From contig CP036163.1 of the NCBI GenBank assembly GCA_019056595.1, positions 1,860,001 to 1,924,000 on the forward strand: a stretch of DNA of 64,000 bases, written 5' to 3'. Of this stretch, positions 28,835 through 38,072 are shown in pieces (within the stretch, counting starts at the first letter, position 1; each line of letters starts with the position of its first letter). The translations under genes were made by a program, and so were the position numbers. The notes below the pieces were generated by a model, which was not told where the DNA came from, ran no database searches, and saw only the letters and a list, made by a program, of their open reading frames with translations. This stretch comes from Pectobacterium atrosepticum (GTDB lineage Bacteria > Pseudomonadota > Gammaproteobacteria > Enterobacterales > Enterobacteriaceae).

Positions 28835-29860
28835 ATGAAAACCATGCTTGAAGTGGCGAAACGCGCAGGCGTGTCCAAAGCGACCGTGTCCAGAGTGCTA
28901 AACGGCATCGGCCAGGTCAAACAGGCAACGCGCGATGCAGTATTTCAGGCAATGGATGAGCTCGGCTACCGCCCTAATTTTCTGGCGCGTTCGCTGGCTC
29001 GCCGTACCTCAAACAGCATCGGTCTCGTTATCTCCAATTTTGACGGCCCCTATTTTGGCCGCCTGCTACGTCGTGCCGCAGAGATAACGGAAAGCAGCGG
29101 GAAGCACCTGATCGTCACCGACGGGCACGATACGCCCGAAGACGAAATGCGCGCGGTGCAACTTCTGTCTGACAGACAGTGTGACGCCATTATTCTCTAC
29201 ACCCGCTATATGTCCGAAGCGGATCTCATGACATTGCTCAACACGCAGACCATTCCAATCATGGTGATGAATCGCGATCTGCCGCAGGCGCGGGAACGCT
29301 GTATTTTCTTCCGCCAGCAGCAGGCCGCGTTTGACGTGGTGAATTACCTGATCGAACAAGGCCATCGCGAAATCGCCTGCATTACCGCACCGATGCAAAC
29401 GCCGACGGCACGAGCACGCCTCGCGGGCTATCAGCAGGCATTAATCGACCACCAGATCGACGTTGACCCGCGCCGGGTGGCGCACGGAACCAGCATGGTC
29501 GCCAGTGGCTATCAGGCCGCACGCCAGTTGCTGGATAACGGCATCAGCTTTAGCGCGCTGTTCGTCAGCAACGATGATATGGCGATTGGCGCGATGAAAG
29601 CGCTATACGAAGCGGGGAAAAGATTGCCGCAGGATGTCTCCGTCTTCGGCTTTGACGATGAACCCTGCGCGACCTACCTGCACCCTTCACTTTCCACCGT
29701 CTATATGCCGATTGAAGAAATGGCCGCTACCGCGATTACGCAAGTGCTGGATCTGATTGCAGGCAAAGACGTCAAACCGCTGCAACCTTTTACCGGCGAA
29801 CTTAAGCTGCGCGAATCGGTACAGAAAGGGCCGTATTACGGACAGCAAAACTCGCGGTAA
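28835..29860 (+). CDS. LacI-family regulator, AscG-like
   Basis: A 341-residue LacI/GalR repressor. The helix-turn-helix MLEVAKRAGVSKATVSRVLN is followed by the hinge helix (PNFLARSLARR) and a periplasmic-binding-protein-like sugar domain. It resembles E. coli AscG, the repressor of the asc beta-glucoside operon. Next to a cellobiose-type PTS, the likely role is repression of that cluster with a beta-glucoside or its phosphate as inducer. The position between aas and lysA corresponds to that of galR in E. coli, but the sequence is closer to AscG. Confidence 0.88.
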   Translation: MKTMLEVAKRAGVSKATVSRVLNGIGQVKQATRDAVFQAMDELGYRPNFLARSLARRTSNSIGLVISNFDGPYFGRLLRRAAEITESSGKHLIVTDGHDTPEDEMRAVQLLSDRQCDAIILYTRYMSEADLMTLLNTQTIPIMVMNRDLPQARERCIFFRQQQAAFDVVNYLIEQGHREIACITAPMQTPTARARLAGYQQALIDHQIDVDPRRVAHGTSMVASGYQAARQLLDNGISFSALFVSNDDMAIGAMKALYEAGKRLPQDVSVFGFDDEPCATYLHPSLSTVYMPIEEMAATAITQVLDLIAGKDVKPLQPFTGELKLRESVQKGPYYGQQNSR

Positions 29861-29883
29861 AACCGATCGCCTTCTCCGTGTTA

Positions 29884-30489
29884 TCAGCCGTGTTCAATCA
29901 ACATTACCGCTGTCGTGTCCGCCTCCAGCGCGTCAAACAGGTGCGGCACATCAGCGGAATAGCTGATGTAATCCCCCGCGCTGAGTTCAATGGGCTGTGC
30001 AACAGGCCCGATTCTGGCGCGACCGTGGCCCAGAATCACATGCTCTATCGTTCCCGGTTTGTGCGGCTGGGAGAGTCTGACCTCGCCCGGCTGCACTTTA
30101 AGCCGATAAATATCACGCTGCACGCCAGCCGGACACGCGGCCAGCAGCGTCGCGGCATAGTTTGCCTGCTCTGAATAGGTCGCCGCCCCCTCGTTAGCCC
30201 GAATCACCTGCACATGCTGGCGAGGTTGCCCAATCAGCTGGCTCACCTGCACATCGAGCGCCATCGCCAGCGCCCAGAGCGTTTCCAAACTCGGGTTACC
30301 GATTCCACTTTCCAGTTGCGAAAGGGTTGATTTAGCCAGCCCCGCACGCTTTGCCAGCTCGGTTACTGACAGGTTTAACCGCTCACGCTCACGCCGGATA
30401 GAGACAGCCAGCCGTGCGATAGGCGTAGCGACCTGCATACCCTCTTGTGCGCTATTTTCCTGATTATCAATCATCATATCGTTCACCAT
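29884..30489 (-). CDS. XRE-family regulator with C-terminal cupin domain
   Basis: A 201-residue regulator. An N-terminal helix-turn-helix of the XRE type (residues about 28-80, RLNLSVTELAKRAGLAKSTL followed by SQLESG) joins a cupin sensor domain (about 125-195, with HKPGTIEHVILGHGRARIGP). Such proteins often control efflux, amino-acid or polyamine genes. It is divergent from the EamA-type exporter with about 130 bp between start codons, so it probably regulates that gene. The ligand is unknown. Confidence 0.88.
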   Translation of the reverse strand: MVNDMMIDNQENSAQEGMQVATPIARLAVSIRRERERLNLSVTELAKRAGLAKSTLSQLESGIGNPSLETLWALAMALDVQVSQLIGQPRQHVQVIRANEGAATYSEQANYAATLLAACPAGVQRDIYRLKVQPGEVRLSQPHKPGTIEHVILGHGRARIGPVAQPIELSAGDYISYSADVPHLFDALEADTTAVMLIEHG

Positions 30490-30622
30490 AACGGCCGATT
30501 GTTCGACTTGACGAACAATCGATTCGTGTTCATTATTTCACTCTATTGTTCATTATAAAAAATTTCGTTCGATATAACAGCACTCTCGCACTGATTTTTT
30601 CACACTGACAGGCAGGAAAAAG

Positions 30623-31579
30623 ATGACACCACAGACTCGCGGCACGATAGAAATGGCTATCGCGATGATCATTTCCGGTACGGTTGGCTGGTTCGTCCTG
30701 ACGGCAGGGCAACCCGCGATGACAGTGGTTTTCTGGCGCTGCGCGTTCGGCGCATTGACGATGCTGGTGGTATGCGGGCTATTGGGCTTATTGCGGCGAG
30801 GCATCATTAACAGGAAGCAGACCGGCATTGCCGTACTCGGCGGCCTGGCGCTGGTACTCAACTGGACGTTGCTGTTTGGCGCTTACTCACAGGCGTCTAT
30901 TGCCGTCGCCACCGTGGTTTATCACACGCAGCCCTTTATGCTGGTGGGACTTGGCGCGATCTTTTTCAGGGAAACACTGACCCTCAACAAAACCTGCTGG
31001 CTACTGTGCGCCTTTGGCGGCATCGTCCTGATCGTCAGCGCTCAAACAGGGGCTGACAGCGATGACAAAGACTATCTGTCTGGCGTACTGATGGCACTGG
31101 GTGCGGCATTTTTTTATGCCGTAGCAGCCGCCATTACGAAAAAGCTCTCAGGGATCCCGCCGCACGTGCTTGTGCTGATACAGCTACTCGTTGGCGTTGT
31201 TGTTCTTGCCCCCTTTGCCGCTATTTCCACCTCTCCGACAGTGTCGCAATGGGGAATTCTCGTGGCTATCGGCGTGATCCATACCGGCCTGATGTCGACA
31301 CTGTTATACAGCGCGATCCAGAAGATCCCGACCGCGCTGGTTGGCGCACTGTCGTTTATCTATCCCGTCATTGCGGCGCTGGTCGACTGGGCAGCCTTTG
31401 GACATAAACTGGATGGGATGCAGCTTGCCGGAGCGGTTGCGATTCTGCTGTCCGCCGCAGGGATGACGTTCGGCTGGCGCATCAGGTTCAACCGACAAGG
31501 GAATAATCTGCGTCATGCACCACGTTCAGGGGAAAAGCAGGACGCCTTTCCCCCGACACAGTCGAACCATGTCGATTAA
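30623..31579 (+). CDS. DMT-superfamily (EamA) transporter
   Basis: A 318-residue membrane protein with ten predicted helices arranged as two EamA repeats; the second begins near residue 150 with YLSGVLMALGAAFFYAVAAA. Members export amino acids, metabolites or drugs. The gene is divergent from the XRE-cupin regulator. Its last four bases overlap the end of the convergent lysA, leaving no room for a terminator between them. The substrate cannot be inferred. Confidence 0.88.
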   Translation: MTPQTRGTIEMAIAMIISGTVGWFVLTAGQPAMTVVFWRCAFGALTMLVVCGLLGLLRRGIINRKQTGIAVLGGLALVLNWTLLFGAYSQASIAVATVVYHTQPFMLVGLGAIFFRETLTLNKTCWLLCAFGGIVLIVSAQTGADSDDKDYLSGVLMALGAAFFYAVAAAITKKLSGIPPHVLVLIQLLVGVVVLAPFAAISTSPTVSQWGILVAIGVIHTGLMSTLLYSAIQKIPTALVGALSFIYPVIAALVDWAAFGHKLDGMQLAGAVAILLSAAGMTFGWRIRFNRQGNNLRHAPRSGEKQDAFPPTQSNHVD

Positions 31580-32838
31580 AGCGCTTCCAGCGCCAGCAGC
31601 TCTTCCAGCGTTTGGCGACGGCGGATCAAGCGCGGTTCGCCATTTTCAAACAGTACCTCTGGCAGCAACGGACGGCTGTTGTAGTTAGAGGACATAGATG
31701 CACCGTACGCACCGGTGTCATGGAAGACCAGATAGTCGCCAACTTGCGCATCCGGCAACGAGAAAGTTTCCACGCCACCGCCCGCCTGCTGGGTAAACAC
31801 ATCGCCGGATTCACACAGCGGCCCCGCAATCACACTGTCGCGCAACGTGGACTGGCTGATATCGCGGCCATCGCCCGACAACAGAGAAACATGGTGATAG
31901 CTGCCGTACATCGCCGGACGCATCAAATCGTTAAACCCAGCATCAACCAGTACAAAGTGGCGGCTGCCCATGGATTTTATCGCTCGAACTTCCGCTACCA
32001 GCACGCCAGATTCAGCGACCAGGAAACGCCCTGGCTCAATTTCCAGCGTAATGGGATGACCGAGATGCGCAGCAATTTTCTCACGCGCCGCGTTCCACAG
32101 CCCGTAATAGTGTTCAGTATCAATCGCTTCTTCACCGTGACGATACGGAATCGACAGCCCGCCGCCCGCTGAAATCGCCTCGATATCCTGACCCAGCTCA
32201 ACGACCTGCTGCACCATCGCCTCGCACACCTGCTCCAGATGGCCGTAATCGACGCCAGAGCCAATATGCATGTGAATTCCCACCAGCTTCAGCTGATAGC
32301 GCTGAATGTGCGCCAACGCCAGCGGCAAATCGCCGTACCAAATACCGTGCTTACTGTTCTCGCCACCGGTGTTAGTTTTCTGGCTATGACCATGACCAAA
32401 ACCCGGATTCACGCGCAGCCACACCGGATGCCCCGGCGACTGCTGCCCAAGCTGTTCCAGCATATCGACCGAACCGGCGTTCACCGGAATGTTCAATTCG
32501 GAAACACGTTGCAGCGTCGGGCGATCCAGCAGATCGGCAGTAAAGACGATCTCGTGAGCATCGGTGCCCGGCACAAATCCTGCGATCAGAGCCCGTTCAA
32601 TTTCCCCCAGCGATACCGAATCGACTTTCACACCTTGCTCATGCATCAGGCGCAAAATGTGCGTGTTGGAACACGCCTTCTGTGCGAAGCGAATCGTATC
32701 GAATTGGCGCAGTTGGGTGATGCGATTAACGATAGTCTGGGCGTCATAGGCCCACACCGGGCAGCCAAAACGGACAGGCAGTTCACGCAAACTTTGCGCG
32801 TTGAGAGCGTGTGTTACGTCATTCAGATCATGAGGCAT
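31576..32838 (-). CDS. lysA: Diaminopimelate decarboxylase
   Basis: LysA is a PLP enzyme that decarboxylates meso-diaminopimelate to L-lysine. The 420-residue protein has the fold III PLP lysine in RFAQKACSNTHILRLM (about K54), the HIGSGVDYG segment and the CESGDVF active-site motif. It is divergent from lysR with 135 bp between, the classical arrangement in which LysR with diaminopimelate activates lysA and lysine counteracts it. The 3' end overlaps the EamA gene by four bases. Confidence 0.97.
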   Translation of the reverse strand: MPHDLNDVTHALNAQSLRELPVRFGCPVWAYDAQTIVNRITQLRQFDTIRFAQKACSNTHILRLMHEQGVKVDSVSLGEIERALIAGFVPGTDAHEIVFTADLLDRPTLQRVSELNIPVNAGSVDMLEQLGQQSPGHPVWLRVNPGFGHGHSQKTNTGGENSKHGIWYGDLPLALAHIQRYQLKLVGIHMHIGSGVDYGHLEQVCEAMVQQVVELGQDIEAISAGGGLSIPYRHGEEAIDTEHYYGLWNAAREKIAAHLGHPITLEIEPGRFLVAESGVLVAEVRAIKSMGSRHFVLVDAGFNDLMRPAMYGSYHHVSLLSGDGRDISQSTLRDSVIAGPLCESGDVFTQQAGGGVETFSLPDAQVGDYLVFHDTGAYGASMSSNYNSRPLLPEVLFENGEPRLIRRRQTLEELLALEAL

Positions 32839-32973
32839 AAATAATTACCGATTTACAGGGTTAAGCGTGATTGAACATCACTATAAAAATAACCTTAAAG
32901 GTAAACAAATATCGTTTTAGGCAGACTTTATTCATTTCTGATATGGTTTATCTCAATGAATCGAGGAGGCGAT

Positions 32974-33897
32974 ATGGCAGCAATATCCTTACGACACATC
33001 GAGATTTTCCATGCGGTCATGACCACGGGTAATTTGACGGAAGCAGCCGCGTTGCTGAACACGTCGCAGCCGACCGTTAGCCGCGAGCTGGCGCGCTTTG
33101 AGAAACTGATTCAGATGACGCTGTTCGAGCGGCTGCGCGGCAGGCTTTACCCGACAGCACAGGGGTTACAGCTGTTTGAAGAAGTGCAGCGTTCTTATTA
33201 TGGATTAGATCGGATCATCAACGCCGCCAGCGATATTCGCCGTTTTCAGCAGGCTCAGCTTTCTATCGCCTGTCTGCCCGTGTTCTCACAGTCGCTACTG
33301 CCTGATGCCTGCAAGCCGCTGCTAGTGCGCTACCCACTGCTTAATCTGCACATTATTCCGCAGGATTCGCCACTGCTGGAAGAGTGGCTGTCCGCGCAGC
33401 GTCACGATCTAGGCTTAACGGAAAATAGCCTCACGCCAGCCGGTACAGAACGACAAACATTGATGCTGTTAAATGAAGTCTGCGTGCTGCCTGTCGGGCA
33501 TCCGCTGGCGCAAAAATCCGTGCTTACGCCGCAGGATTTTGCCAATGAACCTTTTATTAGCCTGTCGAGCGCCGACAGCTATCGCCAGTTGCTAGACACG
33601 CTGTTTCAGGAACAGGGCGTGTCGCGCCGGATGGTGCTGGAAACCCACAGCGCAGCGTCGGTGTGTGCAATGGTACGGGCGGGTATTGGGCTTTCGATCG
33701 TCAATCCACTCACTGCGTTGGATTACGCGGTGTCTGGCGTGGTCGTGCGGCCTTTTAGTATTGATGTGCCTTTTACCGTCAGCCTGATTCGTCCTCTGCA
33801 CCGCCCGGCTTCGTCACTGGTCGATACTGTCATTGATCAACTTAAACAGTACGCCGCAGGCGTGCCTTCGCGTCTAGAACAGGTTTTGCAGCAGTGA
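32974..33897 (+). CDS. lysR: Lysine biosynthesis regulator LysR
   Basis: The activator of lysA and founder of the LysR family. The 307-residue protein begins MAAISLRHIEIFHAVMTTGN, closely matching E. coli LysR. I chose the ATG at 32974, which has GAGGAGG at ideal spacing, over an ATG six codons upstream. The N-terminal winged helix and the effector domain (LEEWLSAQRHDLGLTE, SAASVCAMVRAGIGLSIVNP) are intact. Confidence 0.96.
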   Translation: MAAISLRHIEIFHAVMTTGNLTEAAALLNTSQPTVSRELARFEKLIQMTLFERLRGRLYPTAQGLQLFEEVQRSYYGLDRIINAASDIRRFQQAQLSIACLPVFSQSLLPDACKPLLVRYPLLNLHIIPQDSPLLEEWLSAQRHDLGLTENSLTPAGTERQTLMLLNEVCVLPVGHPLAQKSVLTPQDFANEPFISLSSADSYRQLLDTLFQEQGVSRRMVLETHSAASVCAMVRAGIGLSIVNPLTALDYAVSGVVVRPFSIDVPFTVSLIRPLHRPASSLVDTVIDQLKQYAAGVPSRLEQVLQQ

Positions 33898-33923
33898 CGA
33901 TCCGATCTTGATTTGCTCACTTA

Positions 33924-34832
33924 TCACTGTGTTAACCCCCGCCAGCGCGGATCGTGAGCAAACCATTCCACCAGAAAATCCAACAGAGTACGCAGCGCGG
34001 TTGGCATCTGACGGCGTGACGTGTAGATGCCATAAATCCCCATCATCTGTGGACGATATTCCGGTAACAGCGCCACCAACTGCCCACTGGCGAGATAAGA
34101 CGTCACAGAATAGCGCGGTTGCAGCGCAATCCCTGCGCCTTCCAACGCGCCCGACAGCAGCACCAGCGATTCATTGCCACTGAGGTTTCCGCTTACCGGT
34201 ATCGTAAATTTTTCATCACCACGGGAAAAATGCCACAGGCTTTTGCCAAAATAGGTGTAGGTCAGGCAGTTATGGATAGAGAGGTCAGTCAGCTGTCGTG
34301 GAATACCGTGCTCATTCAGATAAGAGGGGGAAGCACACAATACTGACTCACAGTTTGCCAGCGGTCGAGCGATCAGATTGGGATCCAACTCGTTGGTAAT
34401 GCGCAGCGCCAGATCGATACGTTCCTCGACCAGATTCACCGATCGATTATTCATTTGCAGATCGATAGCGACCCGAGGATGGCGTCGTAGGAAAGCGGTT
34501 ATCGCTATACCGAGAGCCCCCTGCGCCAGCGACTGCGAGCAACTGAGACGCAACAAGCCGCTTAGCGTGGCATCATCGGTATTGGCCTCGACGCGCATGT
34601 CCGCCGTCAGCGCCAGCATCTCCCGGCAGCGCACCAGCGTTTTTTCACCCGCATCCGTCAGACTCAGCTTGCGCGTGGTGCGATGTAATAATCGCGCCCC
34701 TGCCCATGCCTCCATTTCCGCTAGATAGCGTGTCACCATCGCCCGAGACATGTCTAGCGTCTCTGCCGCCGCAATCATGCTACCGCGGTCTATAATAGTC
34801 ACAAACACTTCAGCAGCCGTAATGCGATCCAT
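33924..34832 (-). CDS. LysR-family transcriptional regulator
   Basis: A 302-residue LysR-type regulator of the group with DNA-binding segment AAAETLDMSRAMVTRYLAEM and an effector domain from about residue 90. It converges on lysR with 26 bp between stops. It is divergent from the metallo-hydrolase and DsbA-like gene pair, with 107 bp between start codons. It is therefore the likely regulator of that pair. The effector is unknown. Confidence 0.9.
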   Translation of the reverse strand: MDRITAAEVFVTIIDRGSMIAAAETLDMSRAMVTRYLAEMEAWAGARLLHRTTRKLSLTDAGEKTLVRCREMLALTADMRVEANTDDATLSGLLRLSCSQSLAQGALGIAITAFLRRHPRVAIDLQMNNRSVNLVEERIDLALRITNELDPNLIARPLANCESVLCASPSYLNEHGIPRQLTDLSIHNCLTYTYFGKSLWHFSRGDEKFTIPVSGNLSGNESLVLLSGALEGAGIALQPRYSVTSYLASGQLVALLPEYRPQMMGIYGIYTSRRQMPTALRTLLDFLVEWFAHDPRWRGLTQ

Positions 34833-34939
34833 AAATTAGTCCGTTTTATGCAACAAACAATTGCCATTTTTGCGGTTTTTCGTACGATTAATGCAACATA
34901 ACATGAAGCCACTTTCTGTCATACCCGTGGAGTATCACC

Positions 34940-35821
34940 ATGTCTAAATCTATCGCTTTTACCGTATCTTTACTCGCTGCATCGCTGGGCCTGGCGTCTG
35001 TTGCTAACGCCGCTGAGTTAAAAATCGATGTGTTTAATCCAGGTGAAGCCAGTGTATTCCCCGTTTCCTCTGAAATTATCAGCGGCGATAAAGAAGTCGC
35101 CCTGATCGATGCCCAGTTCCAGCGTAACGATGCCCAAACGCTGGTTGATCGCATCAAAGCCACCGGCAAAAAACTGACCACCGTCTATATCAGCCACTCC
35201 GACCCTGACTACTACTTCGGTCTGGACGTGATCAAAGCCGCATTCCCAGACGCTAAAATTGTTGCGACCCAAGCAACCATCGACGCCATCAATGCGAGCA
35301 AAGACGGCAAAGTGGCACACTGGGGCCCCGTTCTGAAAGAAAACGCGCCGAAAGAAATCGTCGTTCCTCAACTACTGGCAGGCGATAGCTTTACCGTTGA
35401 CGGCAAAAAACTGGAAGTGAAAGGGTTGAAAGGGCCAACGCCGGATCGGACTTTCGTCTGGATCCCGTCGCTGAAAGCCGTTGTCGGCGGTATTCCCGTG
35501 TCTGCGAACATCCACGTCTGGCTTGCTGATACCCAAACGCCAGAATCTCGCGTTCACTGGCGTGAAACGCTGAAATCTATTGAAGCGCTGAAGCCGACCA
35601 CCGTCGTACCGGGCCATTTCATCGCGCCAACGGATTACACCTTGAAGAACGTGACGTTCACGCTGCAATATCTGGATACGGTGGAAAAAGAGCTGGCGAA
35701 AAGTAAAGATTCTGCCGAGCTGATCGCCGCAATGAAGAAACATTATCCGACACTGAAGGAAGAATCTGGCCTTGAACTGAGTGCCCAGGTCCTGAAAGGT
35801 GAAATGAAGTGGCCACAGTAA
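34940..35821 (+). CDS. Periplasmic MBL-fold metallo-hydrolase
   Basis: A 293-residue exported protein of the metallo-beta-lactamase fold. The signal peptide SLLAASLGLASVANA is cleaved before AELKID. The metal motif is degenerate: ISHSDPDYYFGLD replaces the usual HxHxDH. A later histidine is in VVPGHFIAP, and the region after VGGIPVSANIHVWLAD carries another. The substrate is unknown; related proteins hydrolyse lactones or thioesters, or act in glyoxalase-like reactions. It overlaps the following DsbA-like gene by 13 bp and is divergent from a LysR gene, suggesting a regulated two-gene unit. Confidence 0.85.
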   Translation: MSKSIAFTVSLLAASLGLASVANAAELKIDVFNPGEASVFPVSSEIISGDKEVALIDAQFQRNDAQTLVDRIKATGKKLTTVYISHSDPDYYFGLDVIKAAFPDAKIVATQATIDAINASKDGKVAHWGPVLKENAPKEIVVPQLLAGDSFTVDGKKLEVKGLKGPTPDRTFVWIPSLKAVVGGIPVSANIHVWLADTQTPESRVHWRETLKSIEALKPTTVVPGHFIAPTDYTLKNVTFTLQYLDTVEKELAKSKDSAELIAAMKKHYPTLKEESGLELSAQVLKGEMKWPQ

Positions 35822-36465
35822 GACTGCATTACATTTACGATCCCTTGTGCGGCTGGTGCTACGGCGCCGCCCCACTCGCGCTAGCGGCGCAGGAAATCGA
35901 CGGGTTGGAACTGATCCTCCACGGCGGCGGTATGATGACGGGCAGCAATAGCCGAACCATCACCCCAGAGTGGCACGATTATGTGATCCCGCACGATCGC
36001 CGTATAGCGCAATTGACCGGGCAAACTTTCGGGGAAGATTATTACGAAGGGCTGCTGCGCGACACTAGCGTTGTACTGGATTCCGCGCCGCCGACGGCTG
36101 CCGTGCTCGCTGCGGAAGCGATGGATGACAAAGGCATGGAGATGTTGCACCAGATTGAGCGGGCGCACTACGTTTCCGGACTTAAAATCGTCGATGCCGC
36201 CGTGCTGCGTCAGTGTGCGGAAGAAATCGGTCTGGATGGCGACGCCTTCTGCACGGAATTCGCCTTTATTCAGGCAGAAGCGCTGTCCAAGCATATCAAC
36301 GCCAGCCGAGAATTACTGGCGAAAGTGCGCGGACAAGGCTTCCCCACGTTTGCGCTAGAAGATGCCAACGGGAACTTCCAGCAAATCCCAGCGGCAAACT
36401 ACCTCGGTCAGGTAGAAACGTGGCGCAAGGTGCTGACACAGATGGTAAACCGCGCAGCCGCATAA
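35809..36465 (+). CDS. DsbA-family oxidoreductase (FrnE-like), cytoplasmic
   Basis: A 218-residue thioredoxin-fold protein of the DsbA/FrnE group. The redox motif is CGWC in YIYDPLCGWCYGAAPL, and the cis-proline region is GQGFPTFALE. There is no signal peptide, so it probably acts in the cytoplasm. Translation starts at a GTG (35809) inside the end of the metallo-hydrolase gene, a 13-bp overlap that implies coupling. Members of this group have been proposed to isomerise or reduce disulfides or act as glutathione-dependent isomerases; the role here is unknown. Confidence 0.87.
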   Translation: MATVRLHYIYDPLCGWCYGAAPLALAAQEIDGLELILHGGGMMTGSNSRTITPEWHDYVIPHDRRIAQLTGQTFGEDYYEGLLRDTSVVLDSAPPTAAVLAAEAMDDKGMEMLHQIERAHYVSGLKIVDAAVLRQCAEEIGLDGDAFCTEFAFIQAEALSKHINASRELLAKVRGQGFPTFALEDANGNFQQIPAANYLGQVETWRKVLTQMVNRAAA

Positions 36466-36658
36466 GCGTTCTCATCGACCTTATCAAGGGAGCAAGCCAA
36501 CAGTTTGCTCCCTTTGTTTTTTCGTTCCTGATACCGGCTGTATCTCATACCCTTAAACCGCTAAAGTATTTCCTTCGTGATAAATCAGCGTGCTACCGCG
36601 TTTATTCATCAATCTCGTTGAGGATGCGCAACGTAGTCAATAACGGAAGCAAATTACC

Positions 36659-36952
36659 ATGAAATTAAGCCACAGTTTTAGCAGCGCATTAAGAACCTTC
36701 GCCTATTTCATGGCTAGCGGTACCCAAAATACGCTCGAAGGCATTGATTACCTTTCACTGTACGGTGAAGAGCCCAGCGCGTTTGAACAGGTCTTCGCGA
36801 TCTACGCCAATGTGTTAGAGCTGGATGAAGATGGCAACGTACTGAACGCCAAATATGCCGAAAAACGAGCTACAGACTATTTACGACAATACTGCGACCC
36901 CAGTTTCACCGTTGAACCCCCTTATGAAGACTGGGAAGTTGAGCTGCATTGA
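36659..36952 (+). CDS. Hypothetical small acidic protein
   Basis: I do not assign a function to this 97-residue protein. It is acidic, has no signal peptide or membrane helix, and reads like a compact soluble protein (IDYLSLYGEEPSAFEQVFAI, ending EPPYEDWEVELH). Similar small proteins occur in enterobacteria next to toxin or immunity genes, but nothing here proves such a role. The start ATG at 36659 has only a modest ribosome-binding site. It marks the left edge of an AT-rich accessory segment. Confidence 0.7.
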   Translation: MKLSHSFSSALRTFAYFMASGTQNTLEGIDYLSLYGEEPSAFEQVFAIYANVLELDEDGNVLNAKYAEKRATDYLRQYCDPSFTVEPPYEDWEVELH

Positions 36953-37065
36953 TTTATCCAGAGGACGTCTTCAAATGAAAAGCGCTGTTGACCACCAGCA
37001 GAATAAGATATGTGATACGTTATTTTAAATTTCAATGTCATCCTTTTTCTTTTGAGATCATTTAC

Positions 37066-37801
37066 ATGAATATAATTTACCCCAGTGATTACTTCGATAG
37101 TTCAAAAGCGGATGAGATTTTTGAGGCGGAATATCATTCTGCGAAAGAAAGTGGCTTATCGTGTCTATTGTTATCCACACAACATGCATCCAATGGAAAA
37201 GACAAATTTTCAAAAGGCTTTGAACTGAACGCACCTGTCATTTGGCGAGGCAGGATGCTCAAATCGGATGAGTATAAGAGTTTGAGCAATGCGGTGGATC
37301 AAAATGGCCGTAACATGCTCGTATCCTTAGAAGACTACCTCTCAAACCATCATATTACGGGATGGTATAAATCATGTGAGAAATACACGCCGGACACACT
37401 TTTCCTAAAAGAAGGTGATGGCTTCGAGCAGATTATTAACCAGCTAAAATGGCCTGCTTATTTCGTTAAAGACTATGTTAAATCGCTAACCACATCCAGA
37501 GTCTCTATCGCTACAAATGCTGAAGAGATCCAAGAAATAATATCCTCTATTAAAAAATTTCGTGGAAACATTGAGGAAGAAATTAGCCTAAGGAAGGTTG
37601 AAGATATTATAAAAACCAGTGAAAGACGCTATTTTTATTTAGAAATAACGTGTATTCTTCTGACGACATTGTTCCTGATCTTGTTGTTGAAATAGCACAG
37701 AATATCAGTTCACCCTTTTCTCGATTGATATGACTGAAAACGTTTCTGGTGATCTTCGCCTGATAGAAATTGGTGATGGACAAGTCTCTGACACCAAATA
37801 A
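37066..37801 (+). pseudogene. ATP-grasp domain protein broken by two frameshifts
   Basis: The reading frame from the ATG at 37066 (MNIIYPSDYFDSSKADEIFE) looks like an R2K-type ATP-grasp protein up to EDIIKTSERRYF. It then switches to a hydrophobic tail ending at 37695. The sequence regains sense in other frames: FRNNVYSSDDIVPDLVVEI follows in a second frame from about 37637. Then FSIDMTENVSGDLRLIEIGD plus GQVSDTK ends at TAA 37801 in a third. The last segment is the normal ATP-grasp C-terminus. Both shifts lie at T-runs (37632-37636 and 37716-37719) and look like single-base losses. They may be real inactivation or sequencing error. An ATG at 36988 is in frame but has no support. Confidence 0.75.
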
Positions 37802-38072
37802 TGGAGCATCAATAAATTTATTAACATATTTATTAAATCAGAGTTTGGCTGATGATATTTTTACTAATCTCATACTTAATCTGACAAAATACTTAGTGCT
37901 AGGAGCGTAATTTACTGGTATTTTTATTAAATAATTATCCATGACATAAATACAGATTCTTCACTTTTAAATTGCCTTATACTTTAACAAGATGGTAAAG
38001 ATTTGGCCGGATCAATATACATTACTTAGTACTCATAAAGTCAAAAAAACCATATCGATAAAGGATTATAGG
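37802..38072. other. AT-rich intergenic region
   Basis: About 270 bp of strongly AT-rich sequence between the broken ATP-grasp gene and the DUF262 gene. It presumably holds the promoter of the latter. I see no coding sequence and no clear hairpin. Confidence 0.35.
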
